A stretch of 64,000 bases of DNA from Arthrobacter sp. ov118. Its GTDB lineage: Bacteria > Actinomycetota > Actinomycetes > Actinomycetales > Micrococcaceae. The stretch is from positions 372,001-436,000 of the forward strand of contig NZ_FPAY01000001.1 in assembly GCF_900116495.1 (NCBI RefSeq). Direction: 5' to 3'. The notes under the pieces are model-generated. The model did no database searches, was not told the DNA's origin, and saw nothing but the letters and a program-made list of their open reading frames with translations. The translations under genes were made by a program, and so were the position numbers. Below, piece after piece: positions 1-11,162 of this stretch. Position 1 is the stretch's first letter, and every line of letters begins with the position of its first letter.

Positions 1-2433
<2,433 letters not shown>

Positions 2434-2533
2434 ATGGTCCCTGTTCTCTCTTGTTCTCTAAATTCTGAAGTCTTGGTTACGGGAAGAGGGAGGATCCGAC
2501 GGCGGACGGGGTGCCGCCCGCCGTCGGGCCCTG

Positions 2534-5500
2534 CTAAACCTCTTCTACGGAACTGGGCTCTGCACGAGACAGATCGATGCCCAGTTCTTCCGCAGCCGTG
2601 AAGACTGCGTCATCAGAGTCACGCATTTCAATTGTGGTTCCGTCCGTGGAAAGCACTTCCACGTTCAGGCACAGCGACTGCATTTCCTTGATCAAGACCT
2701 TGAAGGACTCAGGAACGCCCGGCTCCGGGATGTTCTCGCCCTTGACGATGGCTTCGTAGACCTTCACGCGACCGTGAATGTCATCCGACTTGATCGTGAG
2801 GAGTTCCTGGAGCGTGTAGGCGGCGCCGTAAGCTTCGAGCGCCCACACTTCCATTTCACCGAAGCGCTGGCCACCGAACTGTGCCTTACCACCCAGCGGC
2901 TGCTGCGTGATCATGGAGTACGGGCCGGTGGAGCGTGCGTGGATCTTGTCGTCCACCAGGTGGTGGAGCTTCAGGATGTACATGTAGCCGACCGAGATCG
3001 GATCCGGGAACGGCTCGCCGGAGCGGCCGTCGAACAGACGGGTCTTGCCCGAGGAGTTGATCAGGCGGTCGCCGTCGCGGGTGACGTTCGTGGAATCGAG
3101 CAGGCCCGTGATTTCCTCTTCACGCGCACCGTCGAAGACCGGCGTTGCGACAGTGGTCTGGCCACTCTCGCGCGGCAGGTTCGGCAGCTGCTTGACCCAT
3201 TCGGGCTCGCCTTCGATCTTCCAGCCGGTCTTGGCAACCCAGCCGAGGTGCGTTTCCAGCACCTGGCCGACGTTCATACGGCCCGGAACACCCAGCGGGT
3301 TCAGGACGATATCAACGGGGGTGCCGTCGGCAAGGAAGGGCATGTCCTCGATGGGGAGGATCTTGGAGATAACACCCTTGTTGCCGTGACGGCCGGCGAG
3401 CTTGTCGCCGTCGGTGATCTTGCGCTTGGCAGCAACGTACACGCGCACCAGCTGGTTCACGCCCGGGGGCAGCTCGTCGTCGTTGTCGCGGTCGAAGACG
3501 CGGACACCGATCACGGTGCCGGACTCGCCGTGCGGAACCTTCAGGGAGGTGTCGCGCACTTCGCGGGACTTCTCACCAAAGATGGCGCGGAGCAGGCGCT
3601 CTTCCGGGGTCAGCTCGGTCTCGCCCTTGGGGGTGACCTTACCGACCAGGATGTCGCCGGCCTCAACCTCGGCACCAATGTGGATGATGCCGCGCTCGTC
3701 CAGGCCTGCCAGGACTTCCTCAGACACGTTGGGGATGTCACGGGTGATTTCCTCGGCACCAAGCTTGGTGTCGCGGGCATCGATCTCGTGCTCCTCGATG
3801 TGGATGGAGGACAGGACGTCCTCGGCCACGATGCGCTGGGACAGGATGATGGCATCCTCGAAGTTGTGGCCTTCCCATGACATGAATGCCACGAGCAGGT
3901 TCTTACCGAGGGCGAGCTCGCCCTGGTCCGTTGCCGGGCCGTCAGCGATGATGCCGCCGACTTCCAAGCGCTGGCCTTCGTTCACCAGGACACGGTGGTT
4001 GTAGCAGTTGCCCTGGTTGGAGCGGGCGAACTTGTTGATGCGGTAGTTGGTTTCCGTGCCGTCGTCGTTGAGCATAATGACCAGCTCAGCCGAGACCTCG
4101 GTGACCACACCGGCCTTCTTCGCGATGACAACGTCACCGGCGTCGACGGCGGCGGCGCGTTCCATGCCGGTACCGACGAACGGTGCCTCGGAACGGACCA
4201 GCGGCACGGCCTGGCGCTGCATGTTGGCACCCATGAGTGCACGGTTGGCATCGTCATGCTCGAGGAACGGGATCAGGGCGGTAGCCACGGACACCATCTG
4301 GCGCGGGGAGACGTCCATGAACTCGACGTCGGCGGCGGGAACCAGCACGGGCTCGCCTCCACCACCGCGGGCACGGACCAGGACGGTCTCTTCGGCGAAA
4401 CGCTTGTTCTCGTCGAGGGGGGCGTTGGCCTGGGCGATCAGGACCTCGGCCTCGTCGTCGGCCGTGAGGTACTTGACCTCATCGGAAACGACGCCTTCGG
4501 CGACCGTACGGTACGGGGTCTCGATGAAGCCGAACGGGTTGATGCGTCCGTAGGAAGCCAGCGAACCGATCAGACCAATGTTCGGGCCTTCAGGAGTTTC
4601 GATGGGGCACATGCGTCCGTAGTGGGACGGGTGCACGTCACGGACTTCCATGCCTGCACGGTCACGGGACAGACCGCCCGGGCCCAGCGCGGACAAGCGG
4701 CGCTTGTGAGTCAGGCCGGAGAGCGGGTTGTTCTGGTCCATGAACTGGGACAGCTGGGAAGTTCCGAAGAACTCCTTGATGGCTGCCACCACGGGACGGA
4801 TGTTGATCAGGGTCTGCGGCGTGATGGCCTCGACGTCCTGGGTCGTCATGCGTTCGCGGACAACGCGCTCCATGCGGGACAGGCCGGTGCGGACCTGGTT
4901 CTCGATGAGCTCGCCGACAGCGCGGATGCGGCGGTTGCCGAAGTGGTCGATGTCATCGATCTCGACGCGCAGCTCGTGGTCCTGGCCGTCGCGCTTGCCC
5001 ATGAGGGTCTTCTCGCCGGCGTGCAGCGCAACCAGGAACTTGATCATGGCCACGATGTCTTCAACATGCAGGACCGAAGCTTCCTTGTCGCCAAGGGAGC
5101 GGTCGATGCCGAGCTTGCGGTTGATCTTGTAACGGCCGACCTTGGCCAGATCGTAGCGCTTGGAGTTGAAGTACAGGTTGTCCAGCAGGGACTGGGCAGC
5201 CTCAACCGTGGGCGGCTCGCCCGGGCGCAGCTTCCGGTAGATGTCCAGCAACGCGTCTTCGCGGGTTTCGGTGGCGTCCTTCTCCAGCGTGGCACGCATG
5301 GAGTCGTACTGGCCGAATTCCTCGAGGATCTGGCCTTCGGTCCAGCCGAGGGCCTTCAGCAGTACGGTAACGGACTGCTTGCGCTTGCGGTCAAGACGGA
5401 CGCCGACCTGGTCGCGCTTATCGATTTCAAGTTCGAACCAGGCGCCGCGGGAGGGGATGATCTTCGCGGTGAAGATGTCCTTGTCACTGGTCTTGTCCGC

Positions 5501-6049
5501 GGTGCGCTCGAAGTAGGCGCCCGGGGAGCGGACCAGCTGGGAGACAACGACACGCTCGGTACCGTTGACGACGAAGGTGCCCTTCTCGGTCATCAGCGGG
5601 AAGTCACCCATGAACACGGTCTGCTGCTTGATTTCGCCCGTGTTGTTGTTCATGAATTCGGCCTTGACGTACAGCGGAGCCGAGTACGTTGCGTCCCGGT
5701 CCTTGCACTCGGCCATGGTGTACTTGGGGTCAGCGAACTCCGGCTCGGAGAAGCTCAGGGACATGGTGCCCTGGAAGTCTTCGATCGGGGAGATCTCTTC
5801 GAAGATGTCAGACAGACCCGAGGTGGTGGCGACGCTGAGGTCGCCTTCTTCGACGGCCTTCGCCACGCGCGCCTGCCAGCGTTCGTTTCCGACCAGCCAG
5901 TCAAAGCTGTCAGTTTGCAGGGCGAGCAGATTCGGAACATCAAGGGGTTCGTGAATCTTTGCGAATGAGAGCCGGCGGGTTGCACCGTCGGTGCTGTCGG
6001 CATTGATAGCGGTAGCGTTGTTTACATTAGAGGTGCTCGAGGCGACCAA
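2534..6049 (-). CDS. rpoB: RNA polymerase beta subunit
   Basis: Beta subunit of RNA polymerase. I place the start at TTG 6049-6047, giving MVASSTSNVNN and 1171 residues, because AAGGA lies just upstream at suitable spacing. An in-frame GTG at 6064 would add five residues (MEGSL) that are encoded by that SD. The rifampicin pocket is wild type: GTSQLSQFMDQNNPLSGLTH is followed by KRRLSALGPGGLSRDRAG, with the usual His and Ser present. The motif reads GLSRDRAG rather than the commoner GLSRERAG. The C-terminus ends near a TAG at 2536-2534, 100 bp before rpoC. It is cotranscribed with rpoC; the 5' region is discussed separately. Confidence 0.98.
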   Translation of the reverse strand: MVASSTSNVNNATAINADSTDGATRRLSFAKIHEPLDVPNLLALQTDSFDWLVGNERWQARVAKAVEEGDLSVATTSGLSDIFEEISPIEDFQGTMSLSFSEPEFADPKYTMAECKDRDATYSAPLYVKAEFMNNNTGEIKQQTVFMGDFPLMTEKGTFVVNGTERVVVSQLVRSPGAYFERTADKTSDKDIFTAKIIPSRGAWFELEIDKRDQVGVRLDRKRKQSVTVLLKALGWTEGQILEEFGQYDSMRATLEKDATETREDALLDIYRKLRPGEPPTVEAAQSLLDNLYFNSKRYDLAKVGRYKINRKLGIDRSLGDKEASVLHVEDIVAMIKFLVALHAGEKTLMGKRDGQDHELRVEIDDIDHFGNRRIRAVGELIENQVRTGLSRMERVVRERMTTQDVEAITPQTLINIRPVVAAIKEFFGTSQLSQFMDQNNPLSGLTHKRRLSALGPGGLSRDRAGMEVRDVHPSHYGRMCPIETPEGPNIGLIGSLASYGRINPFGFIETPYRTVAEGVVSDEVKYLTADDEAEVLIAQANAPLDENKRFAEETVLVRARGGGGEPVLVPAADVEFMDVSPRQMVSVATALIPFLEHDDANRALMGANMQRQAVPLVRSEAPFVGTGMERAAAVDAGDVVIAKKAGVVTEVSAELVIMLNDDGTETNYRINKFARSNQGNCYNHRVLVNEGQRLEVGGIIADGPATDQGELALGKNLLVAFMSWEGHNFEDAIILSQRIVAEDVLSSIHIEEHEIDARDTKLGAEEITRDIPNVSEEVLAGLDERGIIHIGAEVEAGDILVGKVTPKGETELTPEERLLRAIFGEKSREVRDTSLKVPHGESGTVIGVRVFDRDNDDELPPGVNQLVRVYVAAKRKITDGDKLAGRHGNKGVISKILPIEDMPFLADGTPVDIVLNPLGVPGRMNVGQVLETHLGWVAKTGWKIEGEPEWVKQLPNLPRESGQTTVATPVFDGAREEEITGLLDSTNVTRDGDRLINSSGKTRLFDGRSGEPFPDPISVGYMYILKLHHLVDDKIHARSTGPYSMITQQPLGGKAQFGGQRFGEMEVWALEAYGAAYTLQELLTIKSDDIHGRVKVYEAIVKGENIPEPGVPESFKVLIKEMQSLCLNVEVLSTDGTTIEMRDSDDAVFTAAEELGIDLSRAEPSSVEEV

Positions 6050-6523
6050 GAGGGATCCTTCCACAGACCTTCAGGCGTTGTCAGATCTCCCCCGTTATGT
6101 ACGCTGCGGAATGACTCCGCAGTGCTACCAGTCCGGTTCCGCTATATGACCCGGGACCCGCACCGCCCATGCTGGTGCACGTTATAGACGGCACATTGAT
6201 GGAACAGCTGTCAGGCTAAGCCCACCGCTATATGAAGGCTGAAGGTAAACAGGGAAGACGCAAATATCTACGATACGGCAAAGCAACCTACTTGTCTACC
6301 CCACTTCCGGCGGGATTGCAAGCACAAAGTTTTGGCCGGCGGTCCCCAGGCTCGACGGCGGGACCGCCGGCCGGATCGGGCGGCCGGGTTGCCGGAGGTG
6401 CTGCCGTAGTGCTGGACGAGCGCCGTGGCAACGCCGGGCGCCCCCGGCCACCATCGAATGGATAGGTGATCGGGCTCACGATAACGTATGTAATAAGTCG
6501 TTCGTAGATCGGAAGAGAAGACC
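6050..6523. other. Divergent intergenic region between rpoB and thiolase
   Basis: This 474-bp gap separates rpoB (minus) from the thiolase (plus) and must hold both promoters. It contains a perfect 13-bp inverted repeat (6334-6346 with 6360-6372, 13-nt loop) with no following T-run in either direction, so it does not look like a terminator. Just before the thiolase, around 6484-6503, an AACG...CGTT inverted pair with an AT-rich centre could bind a repressor. I could not assign a -35/-10 pair with confidence. Short ORFs in the gap are not convincing. Confidence 0.5.
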
Positions 6524-7723
6524 ATGAGCAATCCTGCAGACAACAACGATGTTGTAATCCTCGCCGCCGCCCGCACTCCCCAGGGACGCCTGAACGGACA
6601 GCTGGCGACCTTCACCGCCGTCGAACTTGGGACCCATGCCATCCGGGCGGCCCTAGCCGCCAGCGGCGTCAAAGCGGAGCAGGTGGACACTGTGATCATG
6701 GGCCAGGTCCTGCAGGCCGGAGCCGGCCAGAACCCGGCGCGCCAGAGCGCCGTCGGTGCCGGCATCGGCTGGAACGTTCCCACGGTCACCATCAACAAGG
6801 TCTGCCTCTCGGGCCTGACCGCGGTGATCGACGCCGCCCGGATGATCCGCAGCGGGGACGCCACCGTGGTGGTGGCCGGCGGCCAGGAGTCCATGACCCG
6901 GGCCCCGCACCTGCTGCCGGGTTCCCGCCAGGGCTGGGCCTACGGCACGGTCCAGGCGCTCGACGCTGCCGCGCACGACGGTCTGACCGACGCCTTCGAT
7001 GGGCAGTCCATGGGGCTGTCGACGGAGAGCAAGAACCTGGTCCTCGGCATCGACCGGGCTGCCCAGGATGAAGTGGCGGCCGCGTCGCACCAGCGGGCCG
7101 CCCGGGCCGCGAAGGACGGCGTCTTTGACGGCGAGATCGTCGCGCTGAGCGTCCAGCAGCGCAAGGGCGACCCAATCGCCGTCACGTCCGACGAGGGCGT
7201 CCGGCCGGACACCACTGTTGAATCGCTGGCCGGGCTGCGCGCGGCGTTCGCCACGGACGGAACCATCACCGCTGGCAACTCCTCTCCCCTGTCCGACGGC
7301 GCTGCCGCCCTGGTGCTCAGCAGCCGGAAGTTCGCCGAGGATCACGGCCTCGACTACCTCGCGGTGGTCGGCAAGCCCGGCCAGGTCGCCGGGCCGGACA
7401 ATTCGCTGCACTCCCAGCCGTCCAATGCCATCAAGAGCGCCCTGGACAAGGCCGGCTGGTCCGCCGCCGACCTCGATTTCATTGAGATCAACGAGGCCTT
7501 CGGCTCCGTGGCGGTGCAGTCCCTGAAGGACCTCGACTACCCGCTCGAACAGTGCAACATCCACGGCGGCGCCATCGCCCTGGGCCACCCGATCGGCGCT
7601 TCCGGCGCCCGGCTGGCCCTGCACGCGGCCCACGAACTCAAGCGCCGGGGCGCCGGCAAGGCGGCCGTGTCCCTGTGCGGCGGAGGCGGCCAGGGCGAGG
7701 CGCTGCTGCTGTACCGCGACTAA
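6524..7723 (+). CDS. Acetyl-CoA C-acetyltransferase (thiolase)
   Basis: A 399-residue thiolase that condenses or cleaves acyl-CoA/acetoacetyl-CoA in the cytoplasm. The acyl-accepting cysteine is Cys94 in NKVCLSGLTA, where most family members have NKVCGSG. The general-base histidine is His355 in GGAIALGHPIGASGAR and the second catalytic cysteine is Cys385 in SLCGGGGQGEA. Length is normal for acetoacetyl-CoA thiolases. The ATG at 6524 is preceded by GGAAGAGAAG. It stands alone with no beta-oxidation partners beside it, so biosynthetic and degradative roles cannot be separated here. The YbaK-like gene follows after 54 bp. Confidence 0.92.
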   Translation: MSNPADNNDVVILAAARTPQGRLNGQLATFTAVELGTHAIRAALAASGVKAEQVDTVIMGQVLQAGAGQNPARQSAVGAGIGWNVPTVTINKVCLSGLTAVIDAARMIRSGDATVVVAGGQESMTRAPHLLPGSRQGWAYGTVQALDAAAHDGLTDAFDGQSMGLSTESKNLVLGIDRAAQDEVAAASHQRAARAAKDGVFDGEIVALSVQQRKGDPIAVTSDEGVRPDTTVESLAGLRAAFATDGTITAGNSSPLSDGAAALVLSSRKFAEDHGLDYLAVVGKPGQVAGPDNSLHSQPSNAIKSALDKAGWSAADLDFIEINEAFGSVAVQSLKDLDYPLEQCNIHGGAIALGHPIGASGARLALHAAHELKRRGAGKAAVSLCGGGGQGEALLLYRD

Positions 7724-7777
7724 ACCGTCAGCGGCGCCAGAGCAGGGAACCGGCGCAGGAGGAGCCAGGGAGAGGTT

Positions 7778-8275
7778 TTGACCGGAATGGCAGAGCAGAG
7801 GACAACAGGCGGCGGCCGCGAGCGGTTCTTGGCCGACGCCGCGGCCCGCGGCCTGGAAGTCGAGATCGTGGAACGCCTTGGGGCCCGCAGCCTTGAGGAA
7901 GCGGCCGGGATCCTCGGGATCCGCCCCTCGGACATCGTGAAATCGCTCGTGGTCAAGCACAAGGACGGCAGCTTCCTGTTCGCCCTGGTCCCGGGCGACC
8001 GGCAGATCTCCTGGCCCAAGCTGCGGGCGCTGCTGGGCGTCAACAAGCTCTCACTCCCCGCGGCGGACACCGCGTTCGAGGCCACGGGGTACGAGCGCGG
8101 GACGATCACGCCGCTGGGCAGCAGCCGCCCCTGGCCGGTGTACGCCGACCTGACCATCACGGGCCGGCGGATCTCCATGGGTGCCGGGGAACACGGCTAC
8201 AGCGCGTTCGTGGACGCCGACGCCCTGACGGCGGCGCTGGGCGCCGTCGTCGCTGATATCACCGAACCCAACTAA
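7778..8275 (+). CDS. YbaK/EbsC-family aminoacyl-tRNA deacylase
   Basis: A 165-residue YbaK/ProX-type protein. The family hydrolyses mischarged aminoacyl-tRNA in trans, most often Cys-tRNA(Pro). Family features include DIVKSLVVKHKDGSFLFALV near residues 50-70, the KLRALLGVNKLSL stretch, the GYERGTITPLG loop and a late GRRISMGAGEHGYSAFVDA segment. The TTG at 7778 is preceded by GGAGCCAGGGAGAGG; an ATG three codons later (7787) is an alternative. It follows the thiolase by 54 bp on the same strand and is followed by a long hairpin. The exact amino-acid specificity cannot be read from the sequence. Confidence 0.88.
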   Translation: MTGMAEQRTTGGGRERFLADAAARGLEVEIVERLGARSLEEAAGILGIRPSDIVKSLVVKHKDGSFLFALVPGDRQISWPKLRALLGVNKLSLPAADTAFEATGYERGTITPLGSSRPWPVYADLTITGRRISMGAGEHGYSAFVDADALTAALGAVVADITEPN

Positions 8276-8294
8276 CCCAACTAACCCACGCGTA

Positions 8295-8371
8295 CTAACA
8301 GCAACGCGGGGTCACCTACGGCCCAATCCGACGCCTGGATTGGGCCGTAAGTGACCCCGCGTTGCTGTTAG
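8295..8371. repeat. Long intergenic palindrome (35-bp arms)
   Basis: Arms 8295-8329 and 8337-8371 are inverted repeats matching at 34 of 35 positions, with a 7-nt loop. The right arm contains AAGTGACCCCGCGTTGCTGT. It lies between the convergent YbaK-like gene and rplL, so it may end transcription from the left. There is no U-tract, and the arms are far longer than a typical terminator stem, so a dispersed palindromic repeat is as likely. See findings. Confidence 0.85.
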
Positions 8372-8410
8372 CCGCGGGGCTGCTCGTCGCATCGCTGTGG
8401 GCCAGACGCA

Positions 8411-8445
8411 GGAAACCCCGCCCACCTGAGGTGGACGGGGTTTCC
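8411..8445 (-). terminator. Terminator of the rplJ-rplL operon
   Basis: A 15-bp inverted repeat (8411-8425 with 8431-8445, 14 of 15 paired, 5-nt loop) lies about 40 bp past the rplL stop. The stem is flanked by AAA/TTT-containing ends (GGAAACCCCG...CGGGGTTTCC). It is the natural 3' end of the L10-L7/L12 transcript. Confidence 0.8.
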
Positions 8446-8485
8446 TGTAAGCAGTGCGGACCGCGAAGGATCCGGACGGCAAAAG

Positions 8486-8863
8486 TTACTTGAGGGTAAC
8501 GGTGGCGCCAGCTTCTTCGAGCTGAGCCTTTGCCTTCTCGGCAGCTTCCTTGGTGGCGCCTTCGAGAACAGCCTTGGGTGCGCTGTCAACCAGGTCCTTG
8601 GCTTCCTTGAGGCCCAGGGAGGTGATGGCGCGAACTTCCTTGATCACTGCGATCTTCTTGTCGCCAGCAGCTTCGAGGATGACGTCGAAGTCGGTCTTCT
8701 CTTCGGCTTCCTCAGCGGCAGCGCCACCGGCGGGGCCGGCGACTGCAACAGCAGCAGCGGTAACTTCGAAGGTCTCTTCGAAGAGCTTGACGAACTCGGA
8801 GAGCTCGATGATGGTCAGTTCCTTGAAAGCTTCAATGAGCTCTTCGTTGCTGAGCTTCGCCAT
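8486..8863 (-). CDS. rplL: 50S ribosomal protein L7/L12
   Basis: A 125-residue L7/L12, the multicopy stalk protein that recruits translational GTPases. Order: N-terminal dimerisation helices (MAKLSNEELIEAFKELTIIE), an Ala/Gly-rich hinge at roughly residues 36-55, then the globular C-terminal domain with KTDFDVILEAAGDKKIAVIK and a GLKEAKDLVDSAPK helix. The ATG at 8863 follows GGAAGGACGCC. It lies 77 bp downstream of rplJ, with which it is cotranscribed, and is followed by a clear hairpin terminator. Confidence 0.98.
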   Translation of the reverse strand: MAKLSNEELIEAFKELTIIELSEFVKLFEETFEVTAAAVAVAGPAGGAAAEEAEEKTDFDVILEAAGDKKIAVIKEVRAITSLGLKEAKDLVDSAPKAVLEGATKEAAEKAKAQLEEAGATVTLK

Positions 8864-8940
8864 GGTGTGGCGTCCTTCCTATAGTGGTGCCCGGCGGCCT
8901 TGGGGCTCGCTGTCGCACCGGAGTCTTTTGGAGAAGAGGT

Positions 8941-9534
8941 TTAGTTCTCTTCGGGGGCTGCGGCTTCGGCCGGTGCTTCGGCCTCGGCTGCTGCATCTGC
9001 TGCGGGAGCTTCTTCAGCGGCGGGTGCTTCGGCAGCTGCCGGTGCACCGTTCTCTTCTTCAAGCTTGAGGCGCAGTGCGTCGATGATGCGTACAGCAGCG
9101 GCAGCGGGAGCCTTGAGGACCCCTGCAACCTTGGCGAGCTGCAGCTCACGGGACTCGAGTGCTGCCAGGGCAGCAACTTCGCTGGCGTTCAGTGCCTTGC
9201 CCTCGAAGTAACCGGTCTTGATGACCAGCTGCTTGTTGGTCTTGGCAAAATCCGTCAGGCTCTTGGCAGCGGCAACTGCGTCACCCTTGATGAACGCGAT
9301 TGCAGTGGGGCCGGCAAGCTGACCGTCGAATGCTTCGACACCAGCTTCCTTGGCTGCAATGGCGGTCAGGGTGTTCTTGACGACCGAGAACTTGGTTTCC
9401 TGGCCGAGAGAAACACGCAGCTGCTTGAGCTGTGCAACGGTGAGCCCGCGGTATTCGGTCAGGACAGCGGCGGTCGATTCCTTGAAATCGTTAGTGATCT
9501 CAGCTACTGCTGAAACCTTGCTAGGCGTTGCCAT
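8941..9534 (-). CDS. rplJ: 50S ribosomal protein L10
   Basis: L10, the stalk base that anchors L7/L12 dimers. The reading frame is open upstream to 9879, but ATG at 9534-9532 (MATPSKVSAVAEI, 197 residues) is the real start because GGAAGGAGGG sits directly before it. Core motifs ESTAAVLTEYRGLTVAQLKQLR and KNTLTAIAAKEAG are typical. The C-terminus carries an Ala/Glu/Pro-rich tail of about 35 residues (APAAAEAPAAEEAPAADA), longer than in E. coli but common in high-GC actinobacteria. rplL follows. Expression is probably controlled by the leader upstream. Confidence 0.97.
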   Translation of the reverse strand: MATPSKVSAVAEITNDFKESTAAVLTEYRGLTVAQLKQLRVSLGQETKFSVVKNTLTAIAAKEAGVEAFDGQLAGPTAIAFIKGDAVAAAKSLTDFAKTNKQLVIKTGYFEGKALNASEVAALAALESRELQLAKVAGVLKAPAAAAVRIIDALRLKLEEENGAPAAAEAPAAEEAPAADAAAEAEAPAEAAAPEEN

Positions 9535-9875
9535 AACCCTCCTTCCGGGGATAGTGCCGGTGTGTCCGGGTCCCCGCTCAAGAGAGCTAAAACTAAAAAC
9601 GCCCCGCGCAGATGCACGGGGCTTGTCTCGACGCAGTCCATGACCGCGGAGCTTTGCTTCGTTCACCTGCGCCGGCCGCCCTATGTTCAGGGTCCTTCGT
9701 CCGGAAAGCCACTGCGTTCTCCCGGCGCGGCTGCAGAGGTGAGCTTTGCTTGGGAGAGTGGATTTCCAACAACCGACGGTCTTTGGTAGTTCAAGCTTAC
9801 GGGACACGCGCGTGTGGTCCAAATCGGGGCCGGGCACCCGCTCTCTCCTGACAGAGCCCTCAGTTGACAGAGCCC
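9535..9875 (-). promoter_or_regulatory. rplJ leader region with attenuator-like terminator
   Basis: The 341 bp before rplJ has no gene. On the minus strand a hairpin GCCCCGTG...GCGGGGC (9622-9601) is followed at once by GTTTTTAG (9600-9593), a textbook intrinsic terminator, yet it sits 60-90 nt upstream of the rplJ start. This is the arrangement of an autogenously controlled L10 leader: L10(L12)4 binds the leader and favours termination. That role is known for L10 leaders in other bacteria; here it is inferred from position and the hairpin. The rest of the gap (9625-9790) is likely the upstream leader stem and promoter. Confidence 0.65.
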
Positions 9876-10985
9876 TCAACTGACAGACGGGCCGAAGTCG
9901 GGCAGTTCTTTCTGCCAGAGCCCTGTCACGCCGGCCGTGGTGAAGCCGAGCTGCTGGTTGACCTTCAGGAGGTAACGGTTCTCCGGGGCGTTCCAGGTGT
10001 ACAGGACGCGCGCGTCCGGGAACTGTTCGCTGAGCCGTTCCATGTTGGCGACCTTGATCAGCAGGCCGAGCTTGTTGCCGCGGTGTTCCTGCAGTACCAC
10101 GGTGTCGTCCTGGAACACGACGTCGGGGCGCAGCGCCAGGACGCTGATGGTGGTCAGGCCCACCAGCGTTCCGCTGGCGATGTGTTCGACGGCGGTTACC
10201 ACCGTCCGGCGCCCTTGCGCGATGGCGACCTCTTCCGCTTCCCGGAGGATGCCGCCGTCGAACACCATCTCCTTGGCGTCTGGCCCCGGCACTTCATCCT
10301 CGCCGGCCTGGTTCTCGAGGGCGGCAACGGCCTCGAGCCACTGGTCGGGACAGCGGTCCGTCCAGTGGTGCAGCCGGTAGCGGCCGGCGTTGGCTTCCTC
10401 GGCTTCAGTCTCCAGTTCGGCGACAAGTTTGCTGTCCAGCGGCAGCGAGCAGGAACTGAACTGTTCAATGTGCTGGAGGGTGTAGCCGGTGTGGCGGGCG
10501 AATTCCACCTCGCGGCTTCCCAGGGGGACGAACCCGACGCCGCTGCCGGGCACGAGCTGCTCGGCATCGGGATCCGTCAGCGTCGATCCCGGGTGGTTGG
10601 TGTCGATCAGGATCGTGTGGCGGCCTTCGTCCCGGGCGAGATGCTCCGCGGCCTCGAGCAGCTGCCGCCCCACTCCCTGGCGCCGGAATTCCGGAAGGAT
10701 ATCGAGGGTGAACTCCGCGAGGTCGAGGTTGTCCACGAGCGGCAGGGCGATGTCCGCCGTCCCGACGATCTGGCCGTCGACCTTGGCCACGAGGATCACT
10801 TGGCGTTCGTAGGGGTCCGCCATCTCCAGCAGCTTCTCCAGCGGCGCGTACGCGAGGTCATCGGTGCCCCAAGTCTGCATCCGGACCCTGCGTCCCACCT
10901 CGACTGCGGCGAGAAAGTCAGCGGCATCGGGTCCATCGAGGGAATCGGGGATCCACAGCTGCTCAATCCGTACATCGCTTGCCAT
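9876..10985 (-). CDS. Tandem GNAT-family N-acetyltransferase
   Basis: A 369-residue protein with two GNAT folds. The N-terminal domain has the acetyl-CoA loop in LPEFRRQGVGRQLLEAAEHLA. The C-terminal domain has a weaker version, VVLQEHRGNKLGLLIKVANM, and ends with WNAPENRYLLKVNQQLGF, matching the usual GNAT beta6-beta7 region. I use ATG 10985 (MASDVRIEQLWIP); a GTG at 11021 adds 12 residues of less typical sequence. It is paralogous to the next gene upstream: both share QTWG, HWTD.CPD and W/FNA.EN motifs. Substrate unknown. The pair splits rplJ-rplL from rplA. Confidence 0.85.
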   Translation of the reverse strand: MASDVRIEQLWIPDSLDGPDAADFLAAVEVGRRVRMQTWGTDDLAYAPLEKLLEMADPYERQVILVAKVDGQIVGTADIALPLVDNLDLAEFTLDILPEFRRQGVGRQLLEAAEHLARDEGRHTILIDTNHPGSTLTDPDAEQLVPGSGVGFVPLGSREVEFARHTGYTLQHIEQFSSCSLPLDSKLVAELETEAEEANAGRYRLHHWTDRCPDQWLEAVAALENQAGEDEVPGPDAKEMVFDGGILREAEEVAIAQGRRTVVTAVEHIASGTLVGLTTISVLALRPDVVFQDDTVVLQEHRGNKLGLLIKVANMERLSEQFPDARVLYTWNAPENRYLLKVNQQLGFTTAGVTGLWQKELPDFGPSVS

Positions 10986-11162
10986 AGAGGGCACCACCCC
11001 AGCCGTTCTGCCGCCCACCACCGGTTCGGCCCGGCACGAACCGGGCCTTCAACCGCCAGCATATGCCGGTTTGGTCCCCTATTCCATTGGTACCCCTCCA
11101 TTAGTGATCCTCCGTGGTGGCGCCGGGCAGTTTCCGCGGCCGGTGCCCGGTCGCTGCGGGCA

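Noticed and set aside
3995..5968. Open frame of 657 codons on the plus strand, antisense to rpoB
   Set aside because: It lies wholly within rpoB and reflects G/C-rich third positions on the opposite strand; its sequence has no family pattern.
8295..8371. Insertion-sequence ends at the long palindrome
   Set aside because: No transposase nearby and no flanking target duplication visible; the structure is a single hairpin.
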